Shown here: positions 1 to 7,757 of the stretch, one piece after another
Layout of the letters: the number at the start of each line of letters is the position of its first letter
How positions within the stretch are numbered: the stretch's first letter is position 1
DNA from: Vibrio ezurae NBRC 102218
GTDB lineage: Bacteria; Pseudomonadota; Gammaproteobacteria; Enterobacterales; Vibrionaceae
DNA: 64,000 nt
Direction: 5' to 3'
Assembly (NCBI RefSeq): GCF_000467185.1
Contig: NZ_BATM01000008.1
Coordinates: 124,001-188,000, forward strand
The notes under the pieces: generated by a model
What the model was told of the DNA's origin: nothing
The model's database searches: none
The model's input: only the letters and a program-made list of their open reading frames with translations
Translations under genes and position numbers: made by a program

Positions 1-524
1 TGCTGTTTTCTCAGCTTTCGGCTGTCTGCCATTTGCGCTTGCTGAGCTTGAATTTGCGCGCTGGCTTGGCGGTTAATCTGGGTAAGCTGCGCTTTTAACT
101 GAGCAATATCGACGCTGTTGGTAAACGCATTTAGCTCACTTGATACCGCATTGATTTTGTCAAACTCTTCTCGAACAAAACCTTCACTGTTGAGCATGTC
201 ATACACAGGTGGCACAAACCCCTGATGATGATTGGAATCATCAATCTTGCCAGAAAAAGCGCTTAAAAAACCCAGTTCACCGTCGCGATTTTTTACCACT
301 AACACGCCAAACATTTTACCTTGTTTTTGAGACGTGCTTGATGACGCGTTTGACTCTAAATCAAACTGGCAGTCAAAAGCTGAGTGCAACTGTTTTTGCA
401 ATTGCTCGGAAGCTAACACGCTTAGCGGGTGGGGCTCATAATAAAAGGGGAATGTGAATCGCTTTGGCAGCGCAACTCCAGTGATGGATTGCTCAAATGG
501 CGTGAAAAGCGGGTCGCTGCTCAT
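1..524 (-). CDS. RluA-family RNA pseudouridine synthase, N-terminal part (cut by window edge)
   Basis: Only the first 174 codons are visible; the reading frame runs off the left edge. The visible protein starts MSSDPLFTPFEQS and contains the segments RFTFPFYYEPHPL, GKMFGVLVVKNRDGELGF and GFVPPVYDML. It then enters a Gln/Ala-rich helix that is probably coiled coil. From memory, this matches the long N-terminal extension of a group of Vibrio and Shewanella RluA-type pseudouridine synthases, enzymes that isomerise uridine in rRNA or tRNA. The catalytic domain would lie outside the window, so the activity itself is not seen. The ATG at 524 is the first plausible start; no strong Shine-Dalgarno sequence precedes it. 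An unrelated protein with a similar N-terminal region cannot be excluded. Confidence 0.68.
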   Translation of the reverse strand, partial: MSSDPLFTPFEQSITGVALPKRFTFPFYYEPHPLSVLASEQLQKQLHSAFDCQFDLESNASSSTSQKQGKMFGVLVVKNRDGELGFLSAFSGKIDDSNHHQGFVPPVYDMLNSEGFVREEFDKINAVSSELNAFTNSVDIAQLKAQLTQINRQASAQIQAQQAQMADSRKLRKQ

Positions 525-666
525 GGGATAAGGTCTACCTATTATGATACGTTGGCGCGTGAAGATGCGGTTTTAGCTGATTGTATTGAATCCCATCGAG
601 AACCGCCAGTGTATGTTGATGATCCCTATGTTGATATTCCCTATGGCGTTAGAAATTGAGCACCAT

Positions 667-692
667 AAAAAAGGGCTCTATCAATAGAGCCC
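667..692 (-). terminator. Intrinsic terminator of the fdhD-tup-mob operon
   Basis: An 8-bp perfect stem (673-680 with 685-692, loop TCAA) is followed on the minus strand by a run of six T. It lies 22 bases past the mobB-moeA stop, so it ends the minus-strand operon. Confidence 0.85.
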
Positions 693-713
693 CATAAACC
701 GTTAGCTAATACT

Positions 714-2528
714 CTAGATATTAAGCGGAATGATGGTGATTAACTCACCCGGCTCAACTTTGGCGTAGAGCGGATCAATTTCAATCAAACAATTCGCTTC
801 ACTCATCGAGCGTAAAATGCCAGAGCCTTGTTTTCCTGTGCTCGATACCACCAATTGCCCTAATTCATTCAACTGATAGATACCGCGAGTAAACTCGGTG
901 CGGCCATGACGAGAGCGCAAAGCTTCGCTGGCTATGGCGCGTAATTTGGTCGGTTGCCAGTTGCTTTCGCCTTGCATTTTATGGATAGCGGGGCGCACAA
1001 AATTAATAAAGGACACCATAGTCGCGACAGGATTTCCCGGCAGTCCGAAGAAAGGGGTATCGCCGATAGTGCCAAAGGCAAGAGGGCGACCTGGTCGCAT
1101 ATTGATGCGCCAAAAATCGATATTGCCGTTTTGCTCTAAGACATCTTTGATGTAGTCGGCATCACCCACAGACACGCCGCCAGTCGTCAGCACCATATCG
1201 GCGCTGACTGCGGCTTTAGAGACCGCGTGTTCAATCGCTAAATGATCGTCTTCTAAAATGCCTAAGTCGATAATTTCACAATTAAGTTGGCTGAGCAGTC
1301 CCATCAAAGCGTAACGATTTGAATCATAGATACAGTTTTGTTGTTGTGGCTGACTTGGGTGCTGCACCTCATCTCCGGTAGAGAAAATCGCCACTTTTAG
1401 CTTGCGTATCACCGCACATTCATTGATGCCAAGGGAGGCAATCATGCCCATTTCGGCGGCGCCAATTTTTTGGCCTTGGCTAAATACGGCTTGCCCAATG
1501 CTGAGATCTTCTCCAGCTGAGCGTACGTTTTGTCCCGCTTTCACTAATGCGCCGTTAAAAGTGACACAGTGTTGCCCGTCTTTTTCAAAGGTATCGGATT
1601 GCTCGCGCATGATGACGGTAGTGCCGTTACTTGGCACAGGTGCGCCAGTCATGATTTTTACCGCTTCACCGGCATTCAGTTCAGATGGATAGCTTTGGCC
1701 TGCCATCACTTCACCAACCAGTTTAAAGCTTTCCAGCGCCACATCTTGGTCACGAATCGCGTAGCCATCCATTGCGGAGTTGGTGTGCTGAGGCACATTG
1801 ATGCTTGAAACAATGTCTTGTGCTAATACGTGATGTAAGGCGTGGTCAATTGCCACTGTTGTGCTCTCAGTCAGTGGTGAGACCGCATTTAAGATGCGCT
1901 CAATCCCTTGCTCAACCGACAGAAAAGCCGGTGATAGGGTATCGCAGCATTGTGCAGCAGCATTGGCGTCAGTGCCATCCTTGCTTTGCTTAGAAGGCGC
2001 TACGGTTTGGATGATAAAGCGTGCTATCGCATCAAGATCGTTGATATCAAATTGAGGCAGCGCCGCATTAAAGCCCTTGCTGAGTTCTTTTTCGGTATCG
2101 ATATCGGTGGCAACGGCAATGATATTGTCGTCATTAGGGTGCATCCACGGATTGTCTAACGCTTGACGGCGCAGTTCAATTTTGGGAAATGACTGACTTT
2201 TAAAACCTTCAATTAAAATCATATCGAGGTTTTGGTGATCAAATTGCTCTAACAACTCTTCAAAAGTGGCTTCTTCGTCAGGGGTTTCGGTGATCATGGC
2301 ATGACGGTAGCGCGAGCTAATATACATTTGTGTCGCGCCCGCTTTACGCAAGCGATAACTGTCTTTGCCTTGTTGGTCGATATCGAAATTGTGATGCGCG
2401 TGTTTTAGTACGCCGAGTTTTAGCCCTGCTTGAGTCAGCTTTGGAATGATCTGCTCAAGTAAGGTGGTTTTTCCTGTGCCACTAAAAGCAGCAAAGCCAA
2501 GGATGGGAGTATTACGAATCGTCTTCAT
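714..2528 (-). CDS. moeA: Bifunctional MobB / molybdopterin molybdotransferase MoeA
   Basis: A 604-residue fusion. Residues 1 to about 180 are MobB, a GTP-binding adaptor for making the guanine dinucleotide form of the molybdenum/tungsten cofactor, with a P-loop FSGTGKTT at 15-22. From about residue 205 the protein is MoeA, which inserts molybdate or tungstate into adenylylated molybdopterin. MoeA motifs seen are SAMDGYAIR, STGDEV, TTGGVSVGDADYI and FGLPGNPVA. The two proteins are separate in E. coli; fused forms are known in Vibrio. The gene is last in the operon, 3 bases after mobA, and ends at a clear terminator. It supplies the cofactor for the formate dehydrogenase encoded on the other strand. 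Cytoplasmic. Identification is firm. Confidence 0.95.
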   Translation of the reverse strand: MKTIRNTPILGFAAFSGTGKTTLLEQIIPKLTQAGLKLGVLKHAHHNFDIDQQGKDSYRLRKAGATQMYISSRYRHAMITETPDEEATFEELLEQFDHQNLDMILIEGFKSQSFPKIELRRQALDNPWMHPNDDNIIAVATDIDTEKELSKGFNAALPQFDINDLDAIARFIIQTVAPSKQSKDGTDANAAAQCCDTLSPAFLSVEQGIERILNAVSPLTESTTVAIDHALHHVLAQDIVSSINVPQHTNSAMDGYAIRDQDVALESFKLVGEVMAGQSYPSELNAGEAVKIMTGAPVPSNGTTVIMREQSDTFEKDGQHCVTFNGALVKAGQNVRSAGEDLSIGQAVFSQGQKIGAAEMGMIASLGINECAVIRKLKVAIFSTGDEVQHPSQPQQQNCIYDSNRYALMGLLSQLNCEIIDLGILEDDHLAIEHAVSKAAVSADMVLTTGGVSVGDADYIKDVLEQNGNIDFWRINMRPGRPLAFGTIGDTPFFGLPGNPVATMVSFINFVRPAIHKMQGESNWQPTKLRAIASEALRSRHGRTEFTRGIYQLNELGQLVVSSTGKQGSGILRSMSEANCLIEIDPLYAKVEPGELITIIPLNI

Positions 2529-2531
2529 AGA

Positions 2532-3101
2532 TTACTGCTTAAATTGTTGGAGTTCTTGTTGAGAATTAAGGTTCACGAAGCTGTCTTTGATGTCACTAAA
2601 ATCGATTTGGCGTGTGTTACAGCGGTCGTAAAAGAGAATGATTTTGCGTTCGCCATCGTCTAAAAATTGCTGTAAACGTTCCAGTACGCGGCGGTGGAAT
2701 ACGGTAAACACAGGCTGAACAAAGTCACCATCGTGGGCAACAAGGATCTCATCGTCGTCACTGATTTCTTGTTGCATGCGCTGTATCAGGGTTGGCGAAA
2801 TTTGCGGGCAATCACAAGGTACAAATCCCACCCAATCACTGTCAACGTGAGTTAATCCGGCGTGAATACCGCCCATAGGCCCAACAAAGCCTTGATAATG
2901 ATCGGCAAAAACAGGTGCGTATTCCTGATAGCGTTCTTGGGAGCGATTGGCGTTGATGTAGATAGAACCTGTATGCGCTTTTAGCACTTCAAGCACATAC
3001 TCGATAAGAGGCTTTTGATTTAACTCGACCAAGCCTTTGTCTTGTCCCTGCATACGTGTCGCTTGACCGCCGGCCAATACCACCCAACTGATTGACTTCA
3101 T
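2532..3101 (-). CDS. mobA: Molybdenum cofactor guanylyltransferase MobA
   Basis: A 189-residue protein of normal MobA length. It transfers GMP from GTP to molybdopterin to make MGD, the cofactor form used by DMSO-reductase-family enzymes such as formate dehydrogenase. The nucleotide-binding N-terminus [18 protein letters not shown] is present, as are [10 protein letters not shown] and VPCDCPQI, the latter matching the usual PCDxP metal/GTP site. It overlaps the end of tupC by 4 bases and precedes mobB-moeA by 3, so translation is probably coupled. Cytoplasmic. The start overlapping the upstream gene keeps the conserved N-terminus intact. Confidence 0.95.
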   Translation of the reverse strand: MKSISWVVLAGGQATRMQGQDKGLVELNQKPLIEYVLEVLKAHTGSIYINANRSQERYQEYAPVFADHYQGFVGPMGGIHAGLTHVDSDWVGFVPCDCPQISPTLIQRMQQEISDDDEILVAHDGDFVQPVFTVFHRRVLERLQQFLDDGERKIILFYDRCNTRQIDFSDIKDSFVNLNSQQELQQFKQ

Positions 3102-3826
3102 GTATCGTTACCTAATTTATTATTTGTTATTGATTTTAGATTTTTTGTGTCTTCATCGATGACTCTAAGGTGAGGGGTTACCGTCAGCCCTTGATTTTCG
3201 ATGGTCCACTGAGTATCACAAAGATTGGTGAGACCATTTTGCTGGTGGCTGGTGATCACGATACTGGCGCCTCTGTCTAATAGATCTTTGGCAAGGGTGA
3301 TGATCCCTTGTGTTGATTCAAGATCCAGTGAGGCACTCGGTTCATCCATTAGCAAAATAGACGGATTGACGATCCACGCTCTGGCCATTGCCAAACGTTG
3401 TTTTTCGCCGCCCGACAATACCGAGCAATGTTCATCGGCAAGGGATTCAAGCCCTACCATTCTCAGCGCGTTGATCGCTTGACTGCGGCCGTGTACACCA
3501 CGTTTGGAGGAAAAGGGCAGTGCATAACGAATATTGTCTAGTAAGCTGGCATCAAACATGTACGGAGATTGGTGTAAATAGACCACATCTTTGAATAACT
3601 TACGTGAAAACAGTCGATAAAAGGTAGATATTTCGATGCCGTTGATCGTTCCGGTGCTGGGTGTGGTTAAACCGGCCAAAATTTTAAGCAAGGTGGTTTT
3701 GCCGACACCGTTTTGTCCTTTAAGGTAAATAGCGTTACTCGGTCCGATTTGCAGGTGAGGAATGTGAAAGAGCACTCGCTCTTCGTAACGCTTGGATAAG
3801 TCTTGAGTTCTTAGCTGTATGGTCAT
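3098..3826 (-). CDS. tupC: Tungstate ABC transporter ATP-binding protein TupC
   Basis: A 242-residue ABC ATPase: Walker [10 protein letters not shown], signature LSGGEKQR, Walker [13 protein letters not shown] and the switch His in ITSHQQ. It energises oxyanion uptake with TupB and TupA, whose genes lie directly upstream in the same operon (12-base gap to tupB). It has no C-terminal regulatory TOBE domain of the kind seen in ModC, which agrees with the TupC type. Specificity for tungstate comes from the neighbouring TupA-like binding protein, not from this sequence; molybdate cannot be excluded. Peripheral on the inner face of the inner membrane. Confidence 0.9.
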   Translation of the reverse strand: MTIQLRTQDLSKRYEERVLFHIPHLQIGPSNAIYLKGQNGVGKTTLLKILAGLTTPSTGTINGIEISTFYRLFSRKLFKDVVYLHQSPYMFDASLLDNIRYALPFSSKRGVHGRSQAINALRMVGLESLADEHCSVLSGGEKQRLAMARAWIVNPSILLMDEPSASLDLESTQGIITLAKDLLDRGASIVITSHQQNGLTNLCDTQWTIENQGLTVTPHLRVIDEDTKNLKSITNNKLGNDT

Positions 3827-3838
3827 TGATTATCGCCT

Positions 3839-4537
3839 CTAGACTCGTAGGTGACTTTGCCCGCGCAGTGCGGTTAAAACAAAATTTAAGATCAATGCAA
3901 GTAGCAATAATACGATGCCCAATGCCACCCCTTGCGCGAAGGCGCCACGTTGGCTTTCTAATGCAATGGCGGTTGGGATATTTCGTGTGTGGCCCAAAAT
4001 ATTGCCCCCAACCATCATAGAGCACCCCACCTCAGTGACGATGCGAGAGAAGGCGGTCACGACTGCTGCAATTAATGCAAAACGTGTTTCCCACATTAAC
4101 GCTCTGAAAATCTGCGGATAAGACTTTCCAAGCGTGATAGAGGTTTCCACATTGCGCATGTCTACGCTTTGAAATCCCGCCTGCAACATTGAAATAAGGA
4201 TAGGCATTGCGATCAGTATTTGTCCAAGAATCATCGCTTTTTGTGTAAATAGCCATTGCCAATCGCCGAAAGGTCCAGAGCGTGACAAGGTCATATACAA
4301 CAGCAACCCAATAACGACGGTAGGAACCGCTTGCAAAGTGTTAATGATCGAGGTGAGAAAGTTCCTTCCAGGAAAGGGAACGTAGGCCAGCAATAGTGCC
4401 AATCCTATCGCGGGTAAGAGTGATAAACACAATGCAAACAATGACACGCTAAAGGAGATAGAGACTATCTTCCATAGCGTAGGATCAAAATTTAGAAGCA
4501 GTCGAACTGCTTCTATACTTGTGTCACCAATATCCAT
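3839..4537 (-). CDS. tupB: Tungstate ABC transporter permease TupB
   Basis: A 232-residue inner-membrane permease with several hydrophobic segments, about five or six. The ATPase-coupling (EAA-type) loop is visible around ETSITLGKSYPQIFRAL. It forms the channel for the TupA-delivered oxyanion. Its stop overlaps nothing downstream (12 bases before tupC), and its ATG overlaps the last base of the tupA stop codon, which indicates coupled translation. The family is recognised from the sequence and from the gene order A-B-C. The substrate is inferred from the binding protein. Confidence 0.9.
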   Translation of the reverse strand: MDIGDTSIEAVRLLLNFDPTLWKIVSISFSVSLFALCLSLLPAIGLALLLAYVPFPGRNFLTSIINTLQAVPTVVIGLLLYMTLSRSGPFGDWQWLFTQKAMILGQILIAMPILISMLQAGFQSVDMRNVETSITLGKSYPQIFRALMWETRFALIAAVVTAFSRIVTEVGCSMMVGGNILGHTRNIPTAIALESQRGAFAQGVALGIVLLLLALILNFVLTALRGQSHLRV

Positions 4538-5382
4538 TATTTTGCTGTTTTAGCGTTGGCAGTAAACAGTTTTTGCCCTTTTACTTGGAAGTCATCGATC
4601 AGCTTTTGCGCTTTATCGCTGATAAACCACTGGCTAAGCGCTTTTGCACCCGCCACATTGAGTCCAGTATAACGGTCAGGGTTGACGCGGATGATCTGGT
4701 ATTGATTAAACAATGCAGGGTCGCCTTGCACTAAAATATCAAGATCTAATTTCTCTTGATACGCAAGCCATGTCCCTCTATCAGTCAGAGTATAGCCTTG
4801 TAGCTCTGAGCTCATGTTTAGGGTTGGGCCCATGCCTTGACCAATTGAACGATAGTTCGACCAATCGTGTGCAGTATGATTGATAGCCCATAGCGCCAGT
4901 TCTTTCTTGTTGGTGCCAGAGTCGTCACCTCGAGAGATAAACACCGATTTGCTGTTGGCGATTTTCTCTAGTGCTTGTGCAGCATTATCGGTATTGGTTA
5001 GTTTTGCTGGGTTGTTTTTTGGGCCAACGATAATGAAATCGTTATACATCACTGCGTGTGGGTCGATGCCAAAATTCGCATCTAAAAAGGCCTTTTCAGC
5101 TTTAGGGGAGTGGGTAAGAACAATATCGACGTCGCCCATTTCACCCATCTTTAATGCTTTACCAGAGCCGGTGACCAGTAATTGTACTTCGTAGCCAGTC
5201 TGCTGTTTAAATTTAGGCAAAAGGTAATCAAGCAACCCTGAGTGATAGGTGCTGGTGGTGGTGGCCATTTTTAGTGTTTTTGAATCAGCGTGTGCGGGAA
5301 TCGTAAACAATAGCGAGCACATTAATGCGGTGATGAGGGATTTTCTTTGTTGAATGCGTTGTAACAATGTGTGGAAAAACAT
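4537..5382 (-). CDS. tupA: Periplasmic tungstate-binding protein TupA
   Basis: A 281-residue exported binding protein. The N-terminus has basic residues, a hydrophobic stretch and a likely cleavage site after AHA near residue 32. The mature start ATTTSTYHSGLLDYLLP is the TupA hallmark, followed by VTGSGKALKMG and DVDIVLTHSPKAE. The family binds tungstate very tightly and prefers it over molybdate (family knowledge). The gene sits 3 bases after fdhD and directly before tupB. Its place in a cofactor operon next to formate dehydrogenase suggests that the enzyme can use tungsten. WtpA/ModA-like proteins are the main alternative but lack the TTTST start. Confidence 0.92.
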   Translation of the reverse strand: MFFHTLLQRIQQRKSLITALMCSLLFTIPAHADSKTLKMATTTSTYHSGLLDYLLPKFKQQTGYEVQLLVTGSGKALKMGEMGDVDIVLTHSPKAEKAFLDANFGIDPHAVMYNDFIIVGPKNNPAKLTNTDNAAQALEKIANSKSVFISRGDDSGTNKKELALWAINHTAHDWSNYRSIGQGMGPTLNMSSELQGYTLTDRGTWLAYQEKLDLDILVQGDPALFNQYQIIRVNPDRYTGLNVAGAKALSQWFISDKAQKLIDDFQVKGQKLFTANAKTAK

Positions 5383-5385
5383 CAG

Positions 5386-6240
5386 TTATTTATCCTTTTT
5401 GAGAGTGTCGTGAGGAGCGGTTGATTTACCGTCAAATTCTATTTTTTCAATACCGTGATAGACCTGAAAACGCAGTCCTTTTGCACGAGCGATGATAGTG
5501 ATACCAAATTGCTCTGCAAGTTCCAGTCCCATTTGTGTGACGCCTGAGCGAGACAACAGCGTAGGAATGCCCATTTGTGCGACTTTGATGACCATTTCTG
5601 AGGTTAAACGACCAGTGGTATAAAAAATTTTATCGTGTCCTGATTCACGGCCCAGCCACATTTCTCCGGCTAAGGTATCCACCGCATTGTGACGTCCTAC
5701 ATCTTCGACAAAGGAGACGACTTCCCCTTCTTTGCAAATCGCACAGCCGTGCACAGCCCCTGCTTTTTTATAGGTATCATTGTAGTGGGTGAGTGCCATC
5801 AGCGTTGCATATAAGCCACTTTGTTTGATCTTAGTTTGGGGCACTTGGTAGTTTTCTAAGCTTTTCATGACGTTGCCATACATGGTGCCTTGACCACAGC
5901 CAGAGGTTACGGTTTTCTTTTTTAAGGCTTTTTCGAGAAAATCTGTGTTCTCTTTGGTGACGACCGCCACACTGTTTGTTTCCCAATCTATTAACACTGA
6001 ATCAAGTTGGGTAGGGTCTGTTAGGAAGCTTTGGTTTTTCAAATAGCCCAGCACTAAAGCGCTAGGGTGAGAGCCTAACGTCATGAGAGTCACGATTTCT
6101 CGCCAATTAAGCAAAACAGTCAGCGGACATTCACACGCAATGTCTTTACTTAACGGTTCTCCGTATTCATCAAAAACGGTCACGGTTTGAGTTTGTACGG
6201 GAGGCTGACCAACGGTGACGATATTAGGAGTTTGAGGCAT
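5386..6240 (-). CDS. fdhD: Formate dehydrogenase accessory sulfurtransferase FdhD
   Basis: A 284-residue cytoplasmic protein that passes sulfur from a cysteine desulfurase to the Mo/W-bisMGD cofactor of formate dehydrogenase. FdhD features seen are SGCGQGTMYG, VHGCAICKEGE, FVEDVGRHNAVD and TGRLTSEMV. In E. coli the active loop has a Cys pair (CxxC); here only the first Cys (C115) is kept and the second position is Gly. This is the first gene of the six-gene operon and diverges from the formate dehydrogenase cluster across 130 bases that should hold both promoters. Identification is firm; the single-Cys loop is the only oddity. Confidence 0.95.
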   Translation of the reverse strand: MPQTPNIVTVGQPPVQTQTVTVFDEYGEPLSKDIACECPLTVLLNWREIVTLMTLGSHPSALVLGYLKNQSFLTDPTQLDSVLIDWETNSVAVVTKENTDFLEKALKKKTVTSGCGQGTMYGNVMKSLENYQVPQTKIKQSGLYATLMALTHYNDTYKKAGAVHGCAICKEGEVVSFVEDVGRHNAVDTLAGEMWLGRESGHDKIFYTTGRLTSEMVIKVAQMGIPTLLSRSGVTQMGLELAEQFGITIIARAKGLRFQVYHGIEKIEFDGKSTAPHDTLKKDK

Positions 6241-6370
6241 TTGAACATCCTTTTCTATACTGAATAGTCATTGAGGGAATGTGCCAAAGAGGAGATGTCT
6301 GTTTGCACACCATCACGGCGACTCACGTAGAACTATATAAATAATAATAAGTTAGATTAACGAGGTAGTA

Positions 6371-6796
6371 ATGAAAACGGAAGATAATTGGCCTGTTCGA
6401 TGTCATATAATCCAACATCAAACACAAAATTCTAAATGGCAAACCAGTAATTGGCAGGTGGCAGAGCTATTTCTTGACCCAAGCGCGAGTGATCTTGGTG
6501 TGGAGTCCGAGATCCAACTGTTTAAAGATGAGCGTACTGACTACCGTTTTAACCTTAACTCCGAAAACCCTAAGTTGTTTGTGGTACTGGAAAATGACAT
6601 CGAAACGTTAAGCCTAGTCGGTGTGAGTGTTTCCCAAAGTGTGGCAGGCAGTTATTTGGATGGTGATTATTTGGTGCTCTCCGTTGACCTGCCTTTGGCG
6701 GTGCAAGCATGGATGGAAGCGTATTTGGCGCGTCATGGTGAACTTATTGAGCACAAGCGAAAAAAGCGCAAGGGGGCAGGCCGTGCCAGTCAATAA
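6371..6796 (+). CDS. DUF3305 protein, formate dehydrogenase cluster
   Basis: A 141-residue cytoplasmic-looking protein with no signal peptide or membrane segment. The start region WPVRCHIIQHQ and the segment SNWQVAELFLDP resemble DUF3305, a family found almost only next to DUF3306 and formate dehydrogenase genes. The C-terminus is strongly basic (HKRKKRKGAGR). An RBS-like GAGG lies about 7 bases before the ATG. It is the first plus-strand gene of the cluster, divergent from fdhD and 36 bases before the DUF3306 gene. Function is unknown; an assembly role is inferred from context only. Confidence 0.8.
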   Translation: MKTEDNWPVRCHIIQHQTQNSKWQTSNWQVAELFLDPSASDLGVESEIQLFKDERTDYRFNLNSENPKLFVVLENDIETLSLVGVSVSQSVAGSYLDGDYLVLSVDLPLAVQAWMEAYLARHGELIEHKRKKRKGAGRASQ

Positions 6797-6832
6797 TGTA
6801 TTTTATATTGGTGTTCTGTTGGGAGAACTGCG

Positions 6833-7525
6833 ATGAGTCGAAGCTTATTTCAACGAATACTGCACAAGCATGCTGCGCCCGTTGATCTTGAACAAGAGCA
6901 GCCCACGCAAAACTCTTCAATACCGTCAGCGGTCCCTGATGAAGATGCCAGCGTAACTAAAGAAGATAACGCTGAATTAGAAAGCGCAGAGTCAAACAAC
7001 AGTGAGCCTGCTAAAGAAACGCAGGACGAACCTGAGCACTCTATTACAAATGAGAGTGCTGCCGATAACAATGAAGTGGCAAGCGAGCGTGACGAAGAAG
7101 AGCGCCAGCAAGGCCACGCGATGTCTGCGCTGCTTGCCTCTGATTCGGCGCCAGAAATTAAAAAGCGTGCATTGCGCAGTTTGTTCTTTAGTGGACAATT
7201 TAGTGAAGTGGACGAGCTCAATGATTATCACCAAGATTTTAGTCAAATCAAACCCTTAAGCTCGGACGCTGCCAGTCAATTAAGACAGTGGGCCGGCGAC
7301 AAAGTCGACGAATTAACGGATGAGTCAAATGAAGGCTTAACCGAAGAAGAAGTCGGGTCGTCTGCAATAGAAACGGAAGGGGATGGGCTATTAGAGGACA
7401 ATCAAGAGGCGATGATTGAAGTTGAGGAGCAAGAGGTCGAGTCGCTGAGTGAAACCGCTTTAAAACAAGATTTAGCTGATAAAGCGTTCGTGAATCACCC
7501 GTTAGATAAACCCAACAAGCCTTAA
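6833..7525 (+). CDS. DUF3306 protein, formate dehydrogenase cluster
   Basis: A 230-residue, very acidic protein. The N-terminus is basic and short. Residues 20-95 and the C-terminal 60 residues are low-complexity Glu/Asp/Ser/Asn. The conserved DUF3306 block lies in the middle: a lone helix APEIKKRALRSLFFSG, then FSEVDELNDYHQDFS. The family partners DUF3305 in formate dehydrogenase loci of Vibrio, Shewanella and other proteobacteria. No catalytic motif is visible. It may act as a chaperone or scaffold (inference). It ends 230 bases before the ferredoxin-like gene, so the next genes may have their own promoter. Confidence 0.8.
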   Translation: MSRSLFQRILHKHAAPVDLEQEQPTQNSSIPSAVPDEDASVTKEDNAELESAESNNSEPAKETQDEPEHSITNESAADNNEVASERDEEERQQGHAMSALLASDSAPEIKKRALRSLFFSGQFSEVDELNDYHQDFSQIKPLSSDAASQLRQWAGDKVDELTDESNEGLTEEEVGSSAIETEGDGLLEDNQEAMIEVEEQEVESLSETALKQDLADKAFVNHPLDKPNKP

Positions 7526-7532
7526 ATCTAAA

Positions 7533-7547
7533 TGAGAATTATTATCT
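7533..7547. promoter_or_regulatory. Fur-box-like operator before the formate dehydrogenase genes
   Basis: The 15 bases TGAGAATTATTATCT match the Fur 7-1-7 pattern (TGATAATnATTATCA) at 12 of the 14 defined positions. It sits at the start of the 232-base gap before the iron-sulfur-rich formate dehydrogenase genes. Iron control would make sense, but AT-rich DNA gives chance matches. Confidence 0.4.
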
Positions 7548-7757
7548 ATAATGATGTTTTTTTTGAATTAAAATGCTTATGAAATCACAGACTTAACAAT
7601 TTTATCTGCTTAATGCCTCAAATTTATTATGGATTTAACAACCTCATACAAAAATTCTGCAATCCTTAGATGAAACGATGCGCTTATATTATACCAATCA
7701 CACTGTTTAGTTCGGTTGGTATTAGGCTCGCTTATTTATTAGATTTACGGGATTCGA

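Noticed and set aside
429..659. Plus-strand frame of 76 codons with a protein-like tail
   Set aside because: Its first third lies opposite the pseudouridine synthase start, no RBS or good start was found, and no family was recognised.
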